Assembly: GCA_023426435.1 (NCBI GenBank)
Contig: JAFAAS010000197.1
Span: forward strand, 1-64,000
Direction of reading: 5' to 3'
DNA from: Verrucomicrobiota bacterium
GTDB lineage: Bacteria; Verrucomicrobiota; Verrucomicrobiia; Opitutales; Opitutaceae
Length of the DNA stretch: 64,000 bases
The translations under genes were made by a program, and so were the position numbers. Under the pieces are notes generated by a model, which was given only the letters and a program-made list of their open reading frames with translations, did not search any database and was not told the origin of the DNA. Below, piece by piece: positions 44,573 through 54,587 of this stretch; positions within the stretch are counted from its first letter, which is position 1; the number at the start of each line of letters is the position of its first letter.

Positions 44573-44716
44573 TAGCATATTCAATAATGTCATAGCCGTT
44601 GGCCGAATCGGAAACCCGATTGAAGCACGAAGGAAGGCCACGGGATCTCTCCGTGCCTCCGTGCCTCTGTGCCTCTGTGGTTCACCTGATGGGCTATCGT
44701 TTTTCTGAAAACGCCC
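44573..44716 (+). repeat. Dispersed intergenic repeat, family A, copy 2
   Basis: Shares GCATATT/GCACATTAA, ATAGCCGTTGGCCGAATCGG, GATCTCTCCGTGCC, GCCTCTGTGGTTCACCTGA and TTTTTCTGAAAACGC with copy 3 at 60229-60382. It lies immediately after the nested palindrome and ends against the 3' end of the convergent VOC gene. Confidence 0.8.
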
Positions 44717-44723
44717 TAAAACT

Positions 44724-45146
44724 TCATTCCTCCGGCAGAAGCTCCGGGTTCCACACGACTTCCCAAAGGTGCTGATCCGGATCTTGGAAGTATCCGGCAT
44801 AACCGCCCCAAAACGTCTTCCCCGCCGGCTTCACGATGATCGCGCCCGCTCGTTCAGCCTGCTCCATCACCGCTTCCACTTCTGCTGCCGAGCGAACGTT
44901 GTGTCCGAGCGAAAACGTCGGCGAGCCGCCCGGGTTCGTCGGCATGCCAGCGTCGTGCGCCAAGATCGTTCTCGGCCAAAGCGCCATTCGCAGGCCATTC
45001 TCCAGCTCGAAAAACACCACCGCCCCCTGCTCGAATTCCTGCCCAACAATACCGTCCGTCTTCAGTCCGAGCCCATCTCGATAAAAACGCAGTGATCGAT
45101 CGAGATCGTCCACAGCCAGCGTAATGACACTGATCCTTGGTTTCAT
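44724..45146 (-). CDS. VOC family (glyoxalase/bleomycin-resistance-like) protein
   Basis: A 140-aa protein from ATG 45146; the frame is open to 45368 but the upstream part is Arg-rich noise. It has the two-module VOC layout: ISVITLAVDDLDRSLRFYRD and later AGAIIVKPAGKTFWGGYAGY, FQDPDQHLWEVVWNPEL. Likely metal ligands are His/Glu in these strands, but the first His is replaced (TLAVDD), so metal binding is uncertain. Specific reaction unknown. Confidence 0.85.
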   Translation of the reverse strand: MKPRISVITLAVDDLDRSLRFYRDGLGLKTDGIVGQEFEQGAVVFFELENGLRMALWPRTILAHDAGMPTNPGGSPTFSLGHNVRSAAEVEAVMEQAERAGAIIVKPAGKTFWGGYAGYFQDPDQHLWEVVWNPELLPEE

Positions 45147-45265
45147 ACGTGCGTCTTCGGCGCCGAAACGCTCGCCGTCAACTCTCACAAAAACAATGAG
45201 GATTTTCTTCACGTTCGTTCGCGTCCAAGCGCGGTTCTCCCGAGATTCTCGCTGAATCCACGTCC

Positions 45266-45946
45266 ATGTCCTTCGACGTCCTCGCCCCGCACTACACTTG
45301 GATGGAGCGCCTCCTCGCCGGCCCGCGTCTTCAGCGTGCACGCGTCGCTCATCTCGATGCCCTCGCACCTTGCGAGCGTCTGATGATTGCAGGCGTTGGG
45401 CACGGCCATTTCCTGCGCGCGGCCGCCGCTCGTTTTCCAGATCTCGAAATCCTCAGTGTCGACTCGAGCCCGCGAATGCTCGCGCGCGCCCGCGCGCAGA
45501 CCCGCTCCGTCCCGAATCCGGATCGCCTCCAGTTTCAGACCACCGCATTGCCCAAACTTCCACCGACGAACGATCGCTTCGATGCGATCGCCACGCACTT
45601 CTTCCTCGATTGCTTCCCGCCCGATGAACTCTCCGACGTGGTCGCCTCGCTCGCTTCCGCCGCGCGCGCGCATGCCGTGTGGCTCGTCTCCGATTTTTCA
45701 ATACCGGCGCGAGGTTGGCGACGCCAGCGTGCCCGAGCGATCCACGCGGCCATGTATGCCTTTTTCCGGCCGGTGACTCGGATCCGCGCGCGTCGTGTGA
45801 CTCCGCCAGACTCCTTTCTTCGCCGCGAAGGATTCACGCTCGCCGCCCGTCGCAGCTTCGACGCCGGCCTCGTTCAATCCGACCTCTGGTCCCGCGCTAC
45901 TTCCGCTTCGCGAGATGCGACTGGAGTTTCTTCAACTCCGGGCTGA
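45266..45946 (+). CDS. SAM-dependent methyltransferase
   Basis: A 226-aa class I methyltransferase. It begins MSFDVLAPHYTWMERLLAG, as in small-molecule methyltransferases. Motif I is LMIAGVGHGHFL, and acidic residue of motif II lies in LSVDSSPRML. FDAIATHFFLDCFPPDEL is the motif-IV region. The substrate is unknown. Its last 50 bp overlap the 3' end of the convergent FeoB-associated gene, and the last residues are low-complexity, so the C terminus has probably extended into the neighbour. Confidence 0.8.
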   Translation: MSFDVLAPHYTWMERLLAGPRLQRARVAHLDALAPCERLMIAGVGHGHFLRAAAARFPDLEILSVDSSPRMLARARAQTRSVPNPDRLQFQTTALPKLPPTNDRFDAIATHFFLDCFPPDELSDVVASLASAARAHAVWLVSDFSIPARGWRRQRARAIHAAMYAFFRPVTRIRARRVTPPDSFLRREGFTLAARRSFDAGLVQSDLWSRATSASRDATGVSSTPG

Positions 45947-46067
45947 CCGCTCCGCAATCGCTACCGCAACCCGGATTTCGCCGCTTCGCCACCGCGCGCG
46001 CGACGAGCCAGATCGCAGCGACTGCCACGACCAGAAGCGCGAGAACAGTTTGGACTTCAGGTGTCAT
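45897..46067 (-). CDS. FeoB-associated Cys-rich membrane protein
   Basis: A 56-aa protein from ATG 46067. One membrane helix (VQTVLALLVVAVAAIWLVA) is followed by a basic patch and a Cys cluster GCGSDCGAVSPEL, the signature of the small protein often found after feoB. Starts one base after the feoB stop, so it belongs to the feo operon. Its role in ferrous iron uptake is not known. Confidence 0.85.
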   Translation of the reverse strand: MTPEVQTVLALLVVAVAAIWLVARAVAKRRNPGCGSDCGAVSPELKKLQSHLAKRK

Positions 46068-46068
46068 C

Positions 46069-48195
46069 TCAGTAGCCGAGCGCGCGGCCGGCTTGATAAA
46101 CAATGAACGACAAGATCCACGCCGTGCCAGTCATGTAGGCGATTTGGAAGAGCGGCCAACGCCACGAATTCGTCTCGCGTCGCACGATCGCGATCGTGCT
46201 CACACACTGCATCGCGAACACGTAGAAGATCATCAGCGTGAAACACACCAGCGGCGTGAACAGCGGCGCGCCGTCCGGCCAGCGCGCGCCGAGGAGCGCC
46301 TGTCGCAGCGGCTCGGTATCCTCCTCGTCCTCGGACTGCGCGTTGAACACGACGCCCATCGTCGAAACGAAAACCTCCCGCGCGGCGAACGAGCTGATGA
46401 GCCCGATGCCGATCTGCCAGTCGAAACCGAGCGGCTTGATCGCTGGCTCGATCAGATGTCCCGCGCGCCCCGCGAAACTTTGCGCGAGCTGTTCCTGCGC
46501 CGGCGTGTCGTCGGGAGCTTTTGGATACGCCGCGAGAAACCACAGCACGATGCTGATCCCAAGAATCACGGTGCCGGCGCGGCGGATGAAGATCCATCCT
46601 CGCTCGAGCATGTGCATCACGACGTCGCGCAGCGAAGGCATCCGATACGGCGGCAGCTCCATGATCATCAGCGGCGGCTCGCCTTTCAGCAGCGTGCGTT
46701 TGAAAAGCCACGCGAAACCGAACGCCCCGAAGGTGCCGAGCGCATACATCAGAAGCATGATGCCGACCTTGGTCAGAATCGGCACGCGTTCGCCGGGCAC
46801 GAGCGCCGCGATCATCAACAGATAAACCGGCAACCGCGCCGAGCAGCTCATCAGCGGCGCCACGAGGATCGTGACCAAACGGTCCTTGTGATTCTCGATC
46901 GTGCGAGTCGCCATGATCCCCGGAATCGCGCACGCGTAGGAACTGAGGAGCGGAATGAAGGATTTCCCGTTGAGACCGACGCGGCTCATCAAGCGGTCCA
47001 TGATGAAAGCCGCGCGCGCCATGTAGCCGGTGCTCTCCAACAGCCCGATGAAGAAAAACAAAATCAGAATCTGCGGCAGGAAGATGATCACGCCGCCCAC
47101 GCCCGCGATCGCGCCATCGGTGATCAGGTCGCGGAGATCGCCTGCCGGCATCGCGTCTTTCACCCAGTTCGAGAGCGCCGCCATGTGCTCGTCGATGAAG
47201 TTCATCGGATACTCCGCGAACGTGAAGATGCTCAGGAAGAGCAGCGTCATGATCGCGCCGAGCGTCGCCCAGCCCCACAGCGGATGCGTGACAACGCCGT
47301 CGATTTTATCCGACGTGCTCGGCCCCGTCTCTCCGGCCGGAATAACCACTTCGCGCGCGATTTCACCGATCGCATCGTAGCGGGAATTCACGAGCGTGCC
47401 GGCCCAGTCCGTGCCTTCTTTCTGCCAGCGGCTTTGCCAGCCTTCGAGAATCTCGTGCGTGCGCGAGCTGAGCGGCGTCGAGCCCGCCACGCGCACGCTG
47501 TCCTGATCGGTCAACAACAACAGCGCTTCAGCGCGCGCGACCAGCGGAGCTTTTTTGTCATTCGCGGTAAGCGACGCTTGGAGATCGGCCACGGCCGGCG
47601 CGATTTCGGCCGGGATGTCCCACGCGTGACGCGCGAGCGGCAGATCGACGCGACTCATCGCGAGTCGAAGTTCGACGAGTCCTTTTCCGTGCACCGCTTC
47701 GCAGGGAATGATCGGCACGCCGAGCTCGTGCTCGAGACGGGCAACGCGAATGTTGAGCCCCGCTGTCGCCGCGAGATCCATCATGTTGAGCACAACGATG
47801 ACGGGCCGGCCGAGATCGAGGATCTGATGGAGCAGATAGAGGTTTCGCTCGAGATTCGTCGCGTCGAGAATGCACAGCACGCGATCCGGTTGAGGCGTGT
47901 CGGCGCGGCGACCGAGCAAAACGTCGCGCGTGACCGCTTCGTCCGGCGAACGCGCCGCGAGCGAATATGTGCCAGGCAAATCGATCACCGTCATCGGCTG
48001 CCCGTGCTGCGAGTAGGTGGTGCCGATCTTCTTTTCGACGGTGACGCCGGGATAGTTGCCGACCTTTTGTTTTAGACCGGTGAGCGCGTTGAACAGCGTG
48101 CTCTTGCCGCAATTCGGATTTCCGACGAGGGCGTAGGTCGGGGTGCGCGTGGACGCGGACGTCGGCGCGGCGGCGATGTGTGCGGGCAGGGCCAT
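46069..48195 (-). CDS. feoB: Ferrous iron transporter FeoB
   Basis: G-protein-coupled Fe(II) permease of the inner membrane, 708 aa from ATG 48195 (a longer form to 48216 would overlap feoA). The GTPase domain shows G1 GNPNCGKST (residues 25-33), DLPGTYSL (G3) and LNMMDLA (G4). The FeoB cytosolic helical region and then the Gate domains follow (ALSNWVKDAMPAGDLRDL, FIPLLSSYACAIPGIM, FLAAYPKAP). It lies one base after feoA and before the Cys-rich gene. Ferrous uptake suggests micro-oxic or anoxic habitat. Confidence 0.96.
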   Translation of the reverse strand: MALPAHIAAAPTSASTRTPTYALVGNPNCGKSTLFNALTGLKQKVGNYPGVTVEKKIGTTYSQHGQPMTVIDLPGTYSLAARSPDEAVTRDVLLGRRADTPQPDRVLCILDATNLERNLYLLHQILDLGRPVIVVLNMMDLAATAGLNIRVARLEHELGVPIIPCEAVHGKGLVELRLAMSRVDLPLARHAWDIPAEIAPAVADLQASLTANDKKAPLVARAEALLLLTDQDSVRVAGSTPLSSRTHEILEGWQSRWQKEGTDWAGTLVNSRYDAIGEIAREVVIPAGETGPSTSDKIDGVVTHPLWGWATLGAIMTLLFLSIFTFAEYPMNFIDEHMAALSNWVKDAMPAGDLRDLITDGAIAGVGGVIIFLPQILILFFFIGLLESTGYMARAAFIMDRLMSRVGLNGKSFIPLLSSYACAIPGIMATRTIENHKDRLVTILVAPLMSCSARLPVYLLMIAALVPGERVPILTKVGIMLLMYALGTFGAFGFAWLFKRTLLKGEPPLMIMELPPYRMPSLRDVVMHMLERGWIFIRRAGTVILGISIVLWFLAAYPKAPDDTPAQEQLAQSFAGRAGHLIEPAIKPLGFDWQIGIGLISSFAAREVFVSTMGVVFNAQSEDEEDTEPLRQALLGARWPDGAPLFTPLVCFTLMIFYVFAMQCVSTIAIVRRETNSWRWPLFQIAYMTGTAWILSFIVYQAGRALGY

Positions 48196-48196
48196 G

Positions 48197-48436
48197 TCAG
48201 GAAACGGGCTCCACAAGCACGTGCTCCGCTTCGGTTTTGCGGAGGGTGAGATTGTAACCGCGAACTTTGATTTCGATCGGGTCGCCGAGCGGCGCCGTGC
48301 GCACGAGCGTGATGCGCGTGCCGGGACTCATGCCCATCTCGCGAAGACGGAGAAACGCGGTGCCGGATTTCGGAAATTCTTTGACGACCGCGGACGAGCC
48401 GACGGCGAGCGCGGAGAGAGCAACCGGATTGGCCAT
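48197..48436 (-). CDS. feoA: FeoA protein (adjacent to feoB)
   Basis: A 79-aa SH3-like protein needed for FeoB function. The family pattern is LRLREMGMSPGTRITLVR and GDPIEIKVRGYNLTLRKTEA. Its TGA is followed after one base by the feoB ATG. One of two FeoA genes in tandem. Confidence 0.93.
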   Translation of the reverse strand: MANPVALSALAVGSSAVVKEFPKSGTAFLRLREMGMSPGTRITLVRTAPLGDPIEIKVRGYNLTLRKTEAEHVLVEPVS

Positions 48437-48445
48437 GGAGGAGAC

Positions 48446-48703
48446 TCAGGCGCGCCGAAGCTGCTCGACGAGAATGTTTTTAGCGGCGTCGTGACTCAGG
48501 GCGACCCGGTTGCCGTTGACTTGGCAAAGCACCGTGCTGCTGCCGGAGATCTTCGTGATACACGCGGATTCGCCCAGGCCCATTTCGCGCACGCGTTGGC
48601 AGAACTCGCTCTTGCCCGCCAACTCCCGCACCAGCCCGACGCCACCGGCAGGCAGCTGGCACAGCGGCAAAAGCGCAGTCGTCGTTCGACTCAAAGCGGT
48701 CAC
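48446..48703 (-). CDS. feoA: Second FeoA protein
   Basis: An 85-aa FeoA-domain protein beginning at GTG 48703. Family features are CQRVREMGLGESACITKISG and VLCQVNGNRVALSHDAAKN. The two FeoA proteins are clearly diverged; tandem feoA genes are known in several phyla. First gene of the feo operon, 9 bp before the second feoA. It starts about 40 bp beyond the atp operon terminator, and no FUR-like box was identified with confidence. Confidence 0.9.
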   Translation of the reverse strand: MTALSRTTTALLPLCQLPAGGVGLVRELAGKSEFCQRVREMGLGESACITKISGSSTVLCQVNGNRVALSHDAAKNILVEQLRRA

Positions 48704-48737
48704 CCGGGGAATGAGACTCGATTTCAGTGATCGTTCA

Positions 48738-48775
48738 AGAAAAAGGCCCAGCCGCAGCGAAGCGACTGGGCCTTT
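48738..48775 (-). terminator. Terminator of the atp operon
   Basis: Stem AAAGGCCCAG...CTGGGCCTTT (48742-48751 with 48766-48775), extended by inner GC pairs, loop about 6 nt; on the minus strand it is followed by TTCTTG after the T-rich stem end. It lies just after the atpC stop and before the feo operon. Confidence 0.85.
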
Positions 48776-48784
48776 GTAAGAATT

Positions 48785-49192
48785 TTAGCGCTTCCGACGC
48801 TTCACGGCTAATTGAACGCCGGAGAAGCGGACGAGACCTTGGAGCCGCTCGAACTCGTTGGGATCGAGGTGCGCGGCATCCTCCAACTGCGCTTCGGCCC
48901 GCGCCATCGCCTCTTCAACCGCCTTCTCGTCGATCACTTCCTGGTTGATCGCGTGCTCCGCCAAAACGCGGACGCGATCACCTTCGACCTGGGCGAAACC
49001 GCTCCCGATCACGAGGAGCTCGGTGGTGTTGCCCTTCGTGACGCGGAGCTCGCCGTCTTCAACTTGAGTCAGCAGCGGAATATGGCCCGGCAGCACGCCG
49101 ATTTCGCCTTCGACCGTCGGGATGACGACCGTGTCGATCGTGTCCGAATAGACGCGAGCTTCGGGAGTGACGATTTCGAGAGTGAGAGGCAT
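48785..49192 (-). CDS. atpC: ATP synthase F1 epsilon subunit
   Basis: A 135-aa subunit from ATG 49192, the central-stalk inhibitor. The N-terminal beta-sandwich reads MPLTLEIVTPEARVYSDTID, GEIGVLPGHIPLLT, and the C-terminal helical hairpin ends VKRRKR. Last gene of the operon. The gap to atpD carries a palindromic phrase repeat. Confidence 0.94.
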   Translation of the reverse strand: MPLTLEIVTPEARVYSDTIDTVVIPTVEGEIGVLPGHIPLLTQVEDGELRVTKGNTTELLVIGSGFAQVEGDRVRVLAEHAINQEVIDEKAVEEAMARAEAQLEDAAHLDPNEFERLQGLVRFSGVQLAVKRRKR

Positions 49193-49206
49193 TTGATTTG
49201 GCCCGC

Positions 49207-49259
49207 GAACCACGCGAAAGGCGCGAAATATAACGGTTCGCGTAATTTCGCGTGTTTAG
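49207..49259. repeat. Palindromic phrase repeat between atpD and atpC
   Basis: Left arm GAACCACGCGAAAGGCGCG with continuing AAATATAA, right arm GGTTCGCGTAATTTCGCGTG. The arms are imperfectly complementary. It fills most of the 78-bp gap, so it will fold in the mRNA between the two cistrons. Confidence 0.6.
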
Positions 49260-49270
49260 CGGGAGGTCAG

Positions 49271-50734
<1,464 letters not shown>

Positions 50735-51622
50735 TTAACTGCTCGCGAACTGGGCGGCCGCGATTTCGAGGATTTCCTGCGTGATGCCGGCCTGGCGGGC
50801 TTTGTTGTATTCGAGCGTGAGATCGCCGAGGAGCTTCGTGGCGTTGTCCTTGGCGGTCTTCATCGCGACCATGCGGGCGCTGTGTTCCGAGGCTTTCGCA
50901 TCGAGCACCTGCTGATAGATTTCGCGATTGATGTAGAGCGGCAGCAGCGCTTCGAGCACCGACGTGGCGCTGGGCTCGAACAACATCTGATTGGTCGTCG
51001 CGCTGGGTGCCGCCGGAGCCGCGGTGTGCCCCGCGTCGGAACGAAGATCGGCGACCGCATCCTTGACACTCGTCAGCGGGAGCAGCGGAAGCACGGTCGG
51101 GATCTGCACCAGCGTGTTCTTGAAACGCGGATACACGATTTCGACGGTGTCGACGACGCCATCGAGGAACTGCTTCACCATGAACTCCGCGACGACTTTC
51201 ACTTCGGAGAAAGCGACTTTGTCGCTCACCTGGAAATCGGCGATGAGGTTGCGATGCGTGCGGGCGAGGAACTGCGCGCCTTTGCGTCCGATGACGACGT
51301 ATTTGGCAGGCTGCTTGATCTCGGTGACGAGCTTGAAGAGGTTCGCGTTGAGCGGACCGGCGAGACCTTTGTCCGTAGTGACAAGCAGGATACCGCGGGT
51401 CTTCACCTCGCGACGGGCGAGAAACGGATGCTGCGTTTCCTCCACGCGATCGGCCAGCGCGCCGAGCATCTGCGCCATCAGGTCGGCGTAAGCGCGACCG
51501 GCGAGCGCCATCTGCTGGGCCTTCTTCATCTTCGAAGCGGCCACAAGCTCCATCGCCTTGGTGATCTGGCGGGTGTTTTTGACCGACTTGATGCGGCGGC
51601 GAATGTCTCTGGTAGAAGCCAT
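50735..51622 (-). CDS. atpG: ATP synthase F1 gamma subunit
   Basis: Rotor subunit, 295 aa. N-terminal helix MASTRDIRRRIKSVKNTRQI and TKAMELVAASKMKKAQ, C-terminal helix MVAMKTAKDNATKLLGDLTL and EYNKARQAGITQEI are the characteristic coiled coil. A short Ala/Pro-rich insertion (GHTAAPAAPSATTNQ) follows the Rossmann part. Confidence 0.95.
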   Translation of the reverse strand: MASTRDIRRRIKSVKNTRQITKAMELVAASKMKKAQQMALAGRAYADLMAQMLGALADRVEETQHPFLARREVKTRGILLVTTDKGLAGPLNANLFKLVTEIKQPAKYVVIGRKGAQFLARTHRNLIADFQVSDKVAFSEVKVVAEFMVKQFLDGVVDTVEIVYPRFKNTLVQIPTVLPLLPLTSVKDAVADLRSDAGHTAAPAAPSATTNQMLFEPSATSVLEALLPLYINREIYQQVLDAKASEHSARMVAMKTAKDNATKLLGDLTLEYNKARQAGITQEILEIAAAQFASS

Positions 51623-51625
51623 GTG

Positions 51626-51712
51626 AGATTTTCGATTCTGGATTTTGGATTTTCGATTTCAGGGTCCCGGCCGGGACCGGTCGAAAATCGAGAATCGAAA
51701 TTCGAAAATTAC
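51626..51712. repeat. Large palindromic repeat between atpA and atpG
   Basis: The centre is the perfect 16-bp palindrome GGTCCCGGCCGGGACC (51663-51678). Flanks are AT-rich phrases in opposite orientation: TTTTCGATTCTGGATTTT to the left, GAAAATCGAGAATCG to the right. It fills the whole gap between the two cistrons and would form a long hairpin in the transcript. Confidence 0.75.
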
Positions 51713-51713
51713 G

Positions 51714-53240
51714 TTAGGCAGCAAAGGTCGGCTTCCACTCCTCGAGCGCGGCCTGAAGCTTGGCTTCAAGATCCTTGTCGAGAGCGGCCTTGGTGCGGAT
51801 TTCGGTGAGCAGCGCGTCCTTGCGGGTGGCGAAGAACTCTTTCAACGAGTTCGCCGCCGCGACCACCTTCTTGGTGTCGATCGCGTCGAAATAGTTTTTC
51901 TGCATCGCGAAGAGCACCGCGACCTGGAGTTCGATCGGAATCGGATTGAACGCGGGCTGCTTGAAGAGCTCGACGATGCGCGCACCGCGCTCGAGCTGAG
52001 CTTTGGTTTTCGCATCGAGATCGGAGCCGAATTGCGCGAAGGCGGCGAGTTCGCGGAACTGCGCGAGCTCACCCTTCAACTTACCACCGACCTGCTTCGT
52101 CGCTTTGATCTGCGCGGCGGAACCGACGCGCGAGACGGAGAGACCGACGGACACCGCCGGGCGGATGCCTTGGTTGAAAAGGTCGGTCTCGAGAAAGATC
52201 TGGCCGTCGGTGATCGAAATGACGTTCGTCGGAATGTAGGCCGAGACGTCGCCGGCGAGCGTTTCGATGATCGGCAACGCGGTGAGCGAGCCCTTGCCTT
52301 CGAGGCGGGCCGAACGCTCGAGCAGGCGCGAGTGGAGATAGAACACGTCGCCCGGATAGGCCTCGCGGCCGGAGGGACGCTTCAGGATCAGCGAAATCTG
52401 GCGGTAGGCGACCGCGTGCTTCGAGAGATCGTCGTAAACGATCAGCGCATCCATGCCGTTTTCCATGAACCACTCACCCATCGCGGCGCCGGAGTAAGGC
52501 GCGAGATATTGGTTAGCGGGGTTGTCGGCGGCGGGAGCGGCGACGATGATCGTGTATTCGAGGGCGCCGGCAGCTTCGAGCGCGGCGATCGTGCGGACGA
52601 TGTTGGAATTCTTCTGACCAACCGCGACGTAGATCGAATAGACCGGGCGGAACTTCGGATCGCCGGACGCGAGACCGACTTTGTTGATCTTCGCCTGATT
52701 GATGATCGTGTCGATCGCGATGGTCGTCTTGCCCGTGCCGCGGTCGCCGATGATCAGTTCGCGCTGGCCACGGCCGATCGGGATCATGGAGTCGATCGCC
52801 ATGATGCCGGTGAAGAGCGGCTGGGAAACGGATTTGCGGACGATGATGCCGGGGGCGATCTTTTCGACCGGATACGTTTCGGTGGCCGCGATCGGACCCT
52901 TGCCATCGACGGGATTGCCGAGCGCATCGACCGCGCGGCCGAGCAGGGCCTTGCCGACAGGAACGGAGAGGAGCTTGCCCGTCGTCTGAACTTCGTCGCC
53001 TTCCTTGAGTTTCGAAATGTCGCCGAGGACGACGCAGCCGACTTCGTCTTCTTCGAGATTGAGCGCGATGCCGATGACCCCGCCGGGGAACTGCACCATT
53101 TCGTTATACATGACGTCCGAGAGGCCGTCGATGCGCGCAACACCGTCGGCTACGGTGCGAATGTGGCCGGTGTTCTTCTTGACCGCCTTGGTCGAGAGCT
53201 GGGCGATCTGTTGTTCGATTTGTGCGAGGACGGTGCTCAT
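51714..53240 (-). CDS. atpA: ATP synthase F1 alpha subunit
   Basis: Regulatory nucleotide-binding subunit, 508 aa. Walker [10 protein letters not shown] (165-173, Lys171), ELIIGDRG, and the signature [17 protein letters not shown]. Normal length. Separated from atpG by the palindromic repeat. Confidence 0.98.
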   Translation of the reverse strand: MSTVLAQIEQQIAQLSTKAVKKNTGHIRTVADGVARIDGLSDVMYNEMVQFPGGVIGIALNLEEDEVGCVVLGDISKLKEGDEVQTTGKLLSVPVGKALLGRAVDALGNPVDGKGPIAATETYPVEKIAPGIIVRKSVSQPLFTGIMAIDSMIPIGRGQRELIIGDRGTGKTTIAIDTIINQAKINKVGLASGDPKFRPVYSIYVAVGQKNSNIVRTIAALEAAGALEYTIIVAAPAADNPANQYLAPYSGAAMGEWFMENGMDALIVYDDLSKHAVAYRQISLILKRPSGREAYPGDVFYLHSRLLERSARLEGKGSLTALPIIETLAGDVSAYIPTNVISITDGQIFLETDLFNQGIRPAVSVGLSVSRVGSAAQIKATKQVGGKLKGELAQFRELAAFAQFGSDLDAKTKAQLERGARIVELFKQPAFNPIPIELQVAVLFAMQKNYFDAIDTKKVVAAANSLKEFFATRKDALLTEIRTKAALDKDLEAKLQAALEEWKPTFAA

Positions 53241-53283
53241 CGGAAACGTGTATTAGAAATTTGGATTCGGGGTGCGGTGGAAC

Positions 53284-53679
53284 TCAGACGGCGGCGCCGA
53301 GGGCGGCGAGCTGGCCGGCAACAGAGGATTCGTAAACATCGTCGCCAACGCGGACGCGCAGGCCGGCGAGAAGCGCGTCGTTACGCTGCGCGATCGGAGT
53401 GACGCTGCGACCGTATTTCTGCGCCATCGCCGCCGCGATCGAGTCGAGCGACGCCTGGTTCGCAGGACCGGCGTGCTCGATCACGGCCTGGCCGCGCGAA
53501 ACTTCGGCGGCGACGAAGCGTTGGTAGGCTTTCAACACCGCGACCGTGTGGGCCGGCCGGTGCTTCTGGATGTAAGCCAGCACGCCGGAAACGCGATCGG
53601 CCGAGAGAGCGCCGTTTTCGAAGCTCAGTTTATAGAGCTGTTTCGCGAGTTGGTTGATCTGCTTGTTGGCGGAGGCCAT
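53284..53679 (-). CDS. atpH: ATP synthase F1 delta subunit, short form
   Basis: Stator subunit, 131 aa compared with about 175-180 usually. The C-terminal part is recognisable (LLAGLRVRVGDDVYESSVAG, then QLAAL), and INQLAKQLYKLSFENG marks the start. About 45 residues of the N-terminal helical domain are missing compared with the E. coli protein. The position between atpF and atpA and intact neighbours argue for a functional compact subunit rather than decay. Confidence 0.9.
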   Translation of the reverse strand: MASANKQINQLAKQLYKLSFENGALSADRVSGVLAYIQKHRPAHTVAVLKAYQRFVAAEVSRGQAVIEHAGPANQASLDSIAAAMAQKYGRSVTPIAQRNDALLAGLRVRVGDDVYESSVAGQLAALGAAV

Positions 53680-53699
53680 GGCGCGCGGCGAAAATCAGG

Positions 53700-54248
53700 T
53701 CAGACGCTCGTCAGCTCGCGGGCGGCCGCGTCGTTGTAGGAAGCGCGATCGGCGTCGGTCAATTTCTTCGCCAGCACGCGCTCGGTCGTGGCGACCACGA
53801 GGCGCGCAATCTCGGTGCGGGCATCGGCGAGCATCTTCTTGTGCTCGAGCTCGATCGCCTGCTGCGCCTTGGCGAGAAGGTCGCTGGCCTTCGTCGTCGC
53901 TTCCTGGGTTTGTTTGTCGAGAAACTCTTTCGCGGTCTTGCGTGCGTCGTCGACGATGCGGGTGGCTTCGACTTGCGCCTTCTTCACGATGGCGGCGCTT
54001 TCCTGCTGCGCGGCGGCGAGTTTCGCCTGCATTTCCTCCGCGTGCTTGATCCCGGATTCGATCTTTCGGTTGCGCTCCTCCATCGTCGCGGTGACCGGCT
54101 TGATGCCGAACTTGTAGAGAACGAAGAGAACGACGACGAAGCTGATGAGCTGCCAGACGACGTATTTCCATTCGACGCCGAACTTCGTGAGCATGTTGGG
54201 CTCGGCGGCGTTCTCGACAGCGGCAGCGAGGATGAGGGGCAGCGTCAT
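53700..54248 (-). CDS. atpF: ATP synthase F0 b subunit
   Basis: Peripheral stalk subunit, 182 aa. One membrane helix ([20 protein letters not shown]) near residue 40, then a long charged coiled coil ([40 protein letters not shown]). It carries the usual Arg/Lys spacing of the stalk dimer. About 30 residues precede the membrane helix. Confidence 0.94.
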   Translation of the reverse strand: MTLPLILAAAVENAAEPNMLTKFGVEWKYVVWQLISFVVVLFVLYKFGIKPVTATMEERNRKIESGIKHAEEMQAKLAAAQQESAAIVKKAQVEATRIVDDARKTAKEFLDKQTQEATTKASDLLAKAQQAIELEHKKMLADARTEIARLVVATTERVLAKKLTDADRASYNDAAARELTSV

Positions 54249-54314
54249 AACGAAACGGATCGGGTGAAAGGGAAATGGCAGCGCGACCGAATCGCGCTGC
54301 CGGAGAGAACTTTA

Positions 54315-54515
54315 TTAAGCGAGGAAGAGGGCGAGAATGCCGAGACCTTCCGCGAGCGCCATACCGATGATGGCCTGGACGAGGACCTTGCCGGAAGCGG
54401 CCGGATTGCGGCCGACAGCTTCAGCGGCCCGGAAGCCGATGAGACCGACGCCGATGGCGGCGCCGAGAAGGCCGAATGCGCTGGTGATGTTGCCCGTGAT
54501 TTCAGCGAGGAGCAT
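54315..54515 (-). CDS. atpE: ATP synthase F0 c subunit
   Basis: Proteolipid ring subunit, 66 aa, two helices joined by the polar loop AAEAVGRNPAA. The ion-carrying carboxylate is Glu56 in GMALAEGLGIL. The Na+-type ligands (Gln in helix 1 and Ser/Thr after the Glu) are not present (LIG and Gly instead), so a proton ring is expected. Confidence 0.95.
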   Translation of the reverse strand: MLLAEITGNITSAFGLLGAAIGVGLIGFRAAEAVGRNPAASGKVLVQAIIGMALAEGLGILALFLA

Positions 54516-54587
54516 GGTGGTGTGGATGTATTTGTTTGTTGGATGCCGCCGTGCGCACGCTTTGGCACGCTCCCGGCGGTAAAGGGA

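Noticed and set aside
16221..49259. CRISPR-like arrays from phrases such as CACGAA or GTGCCTCT repeated at short spacing
   Set aside because: The phrases are 8-11 bp apart without spacers of constant length, and no cas gene is present; these are dispersed palindromic repeats.
54315..54515. Sodium-type ATP synthase
   Set aside because: The c subunit lacks the Gln in helix 1 and the Ser/Thr after the carboxylate that coordinate sodium.
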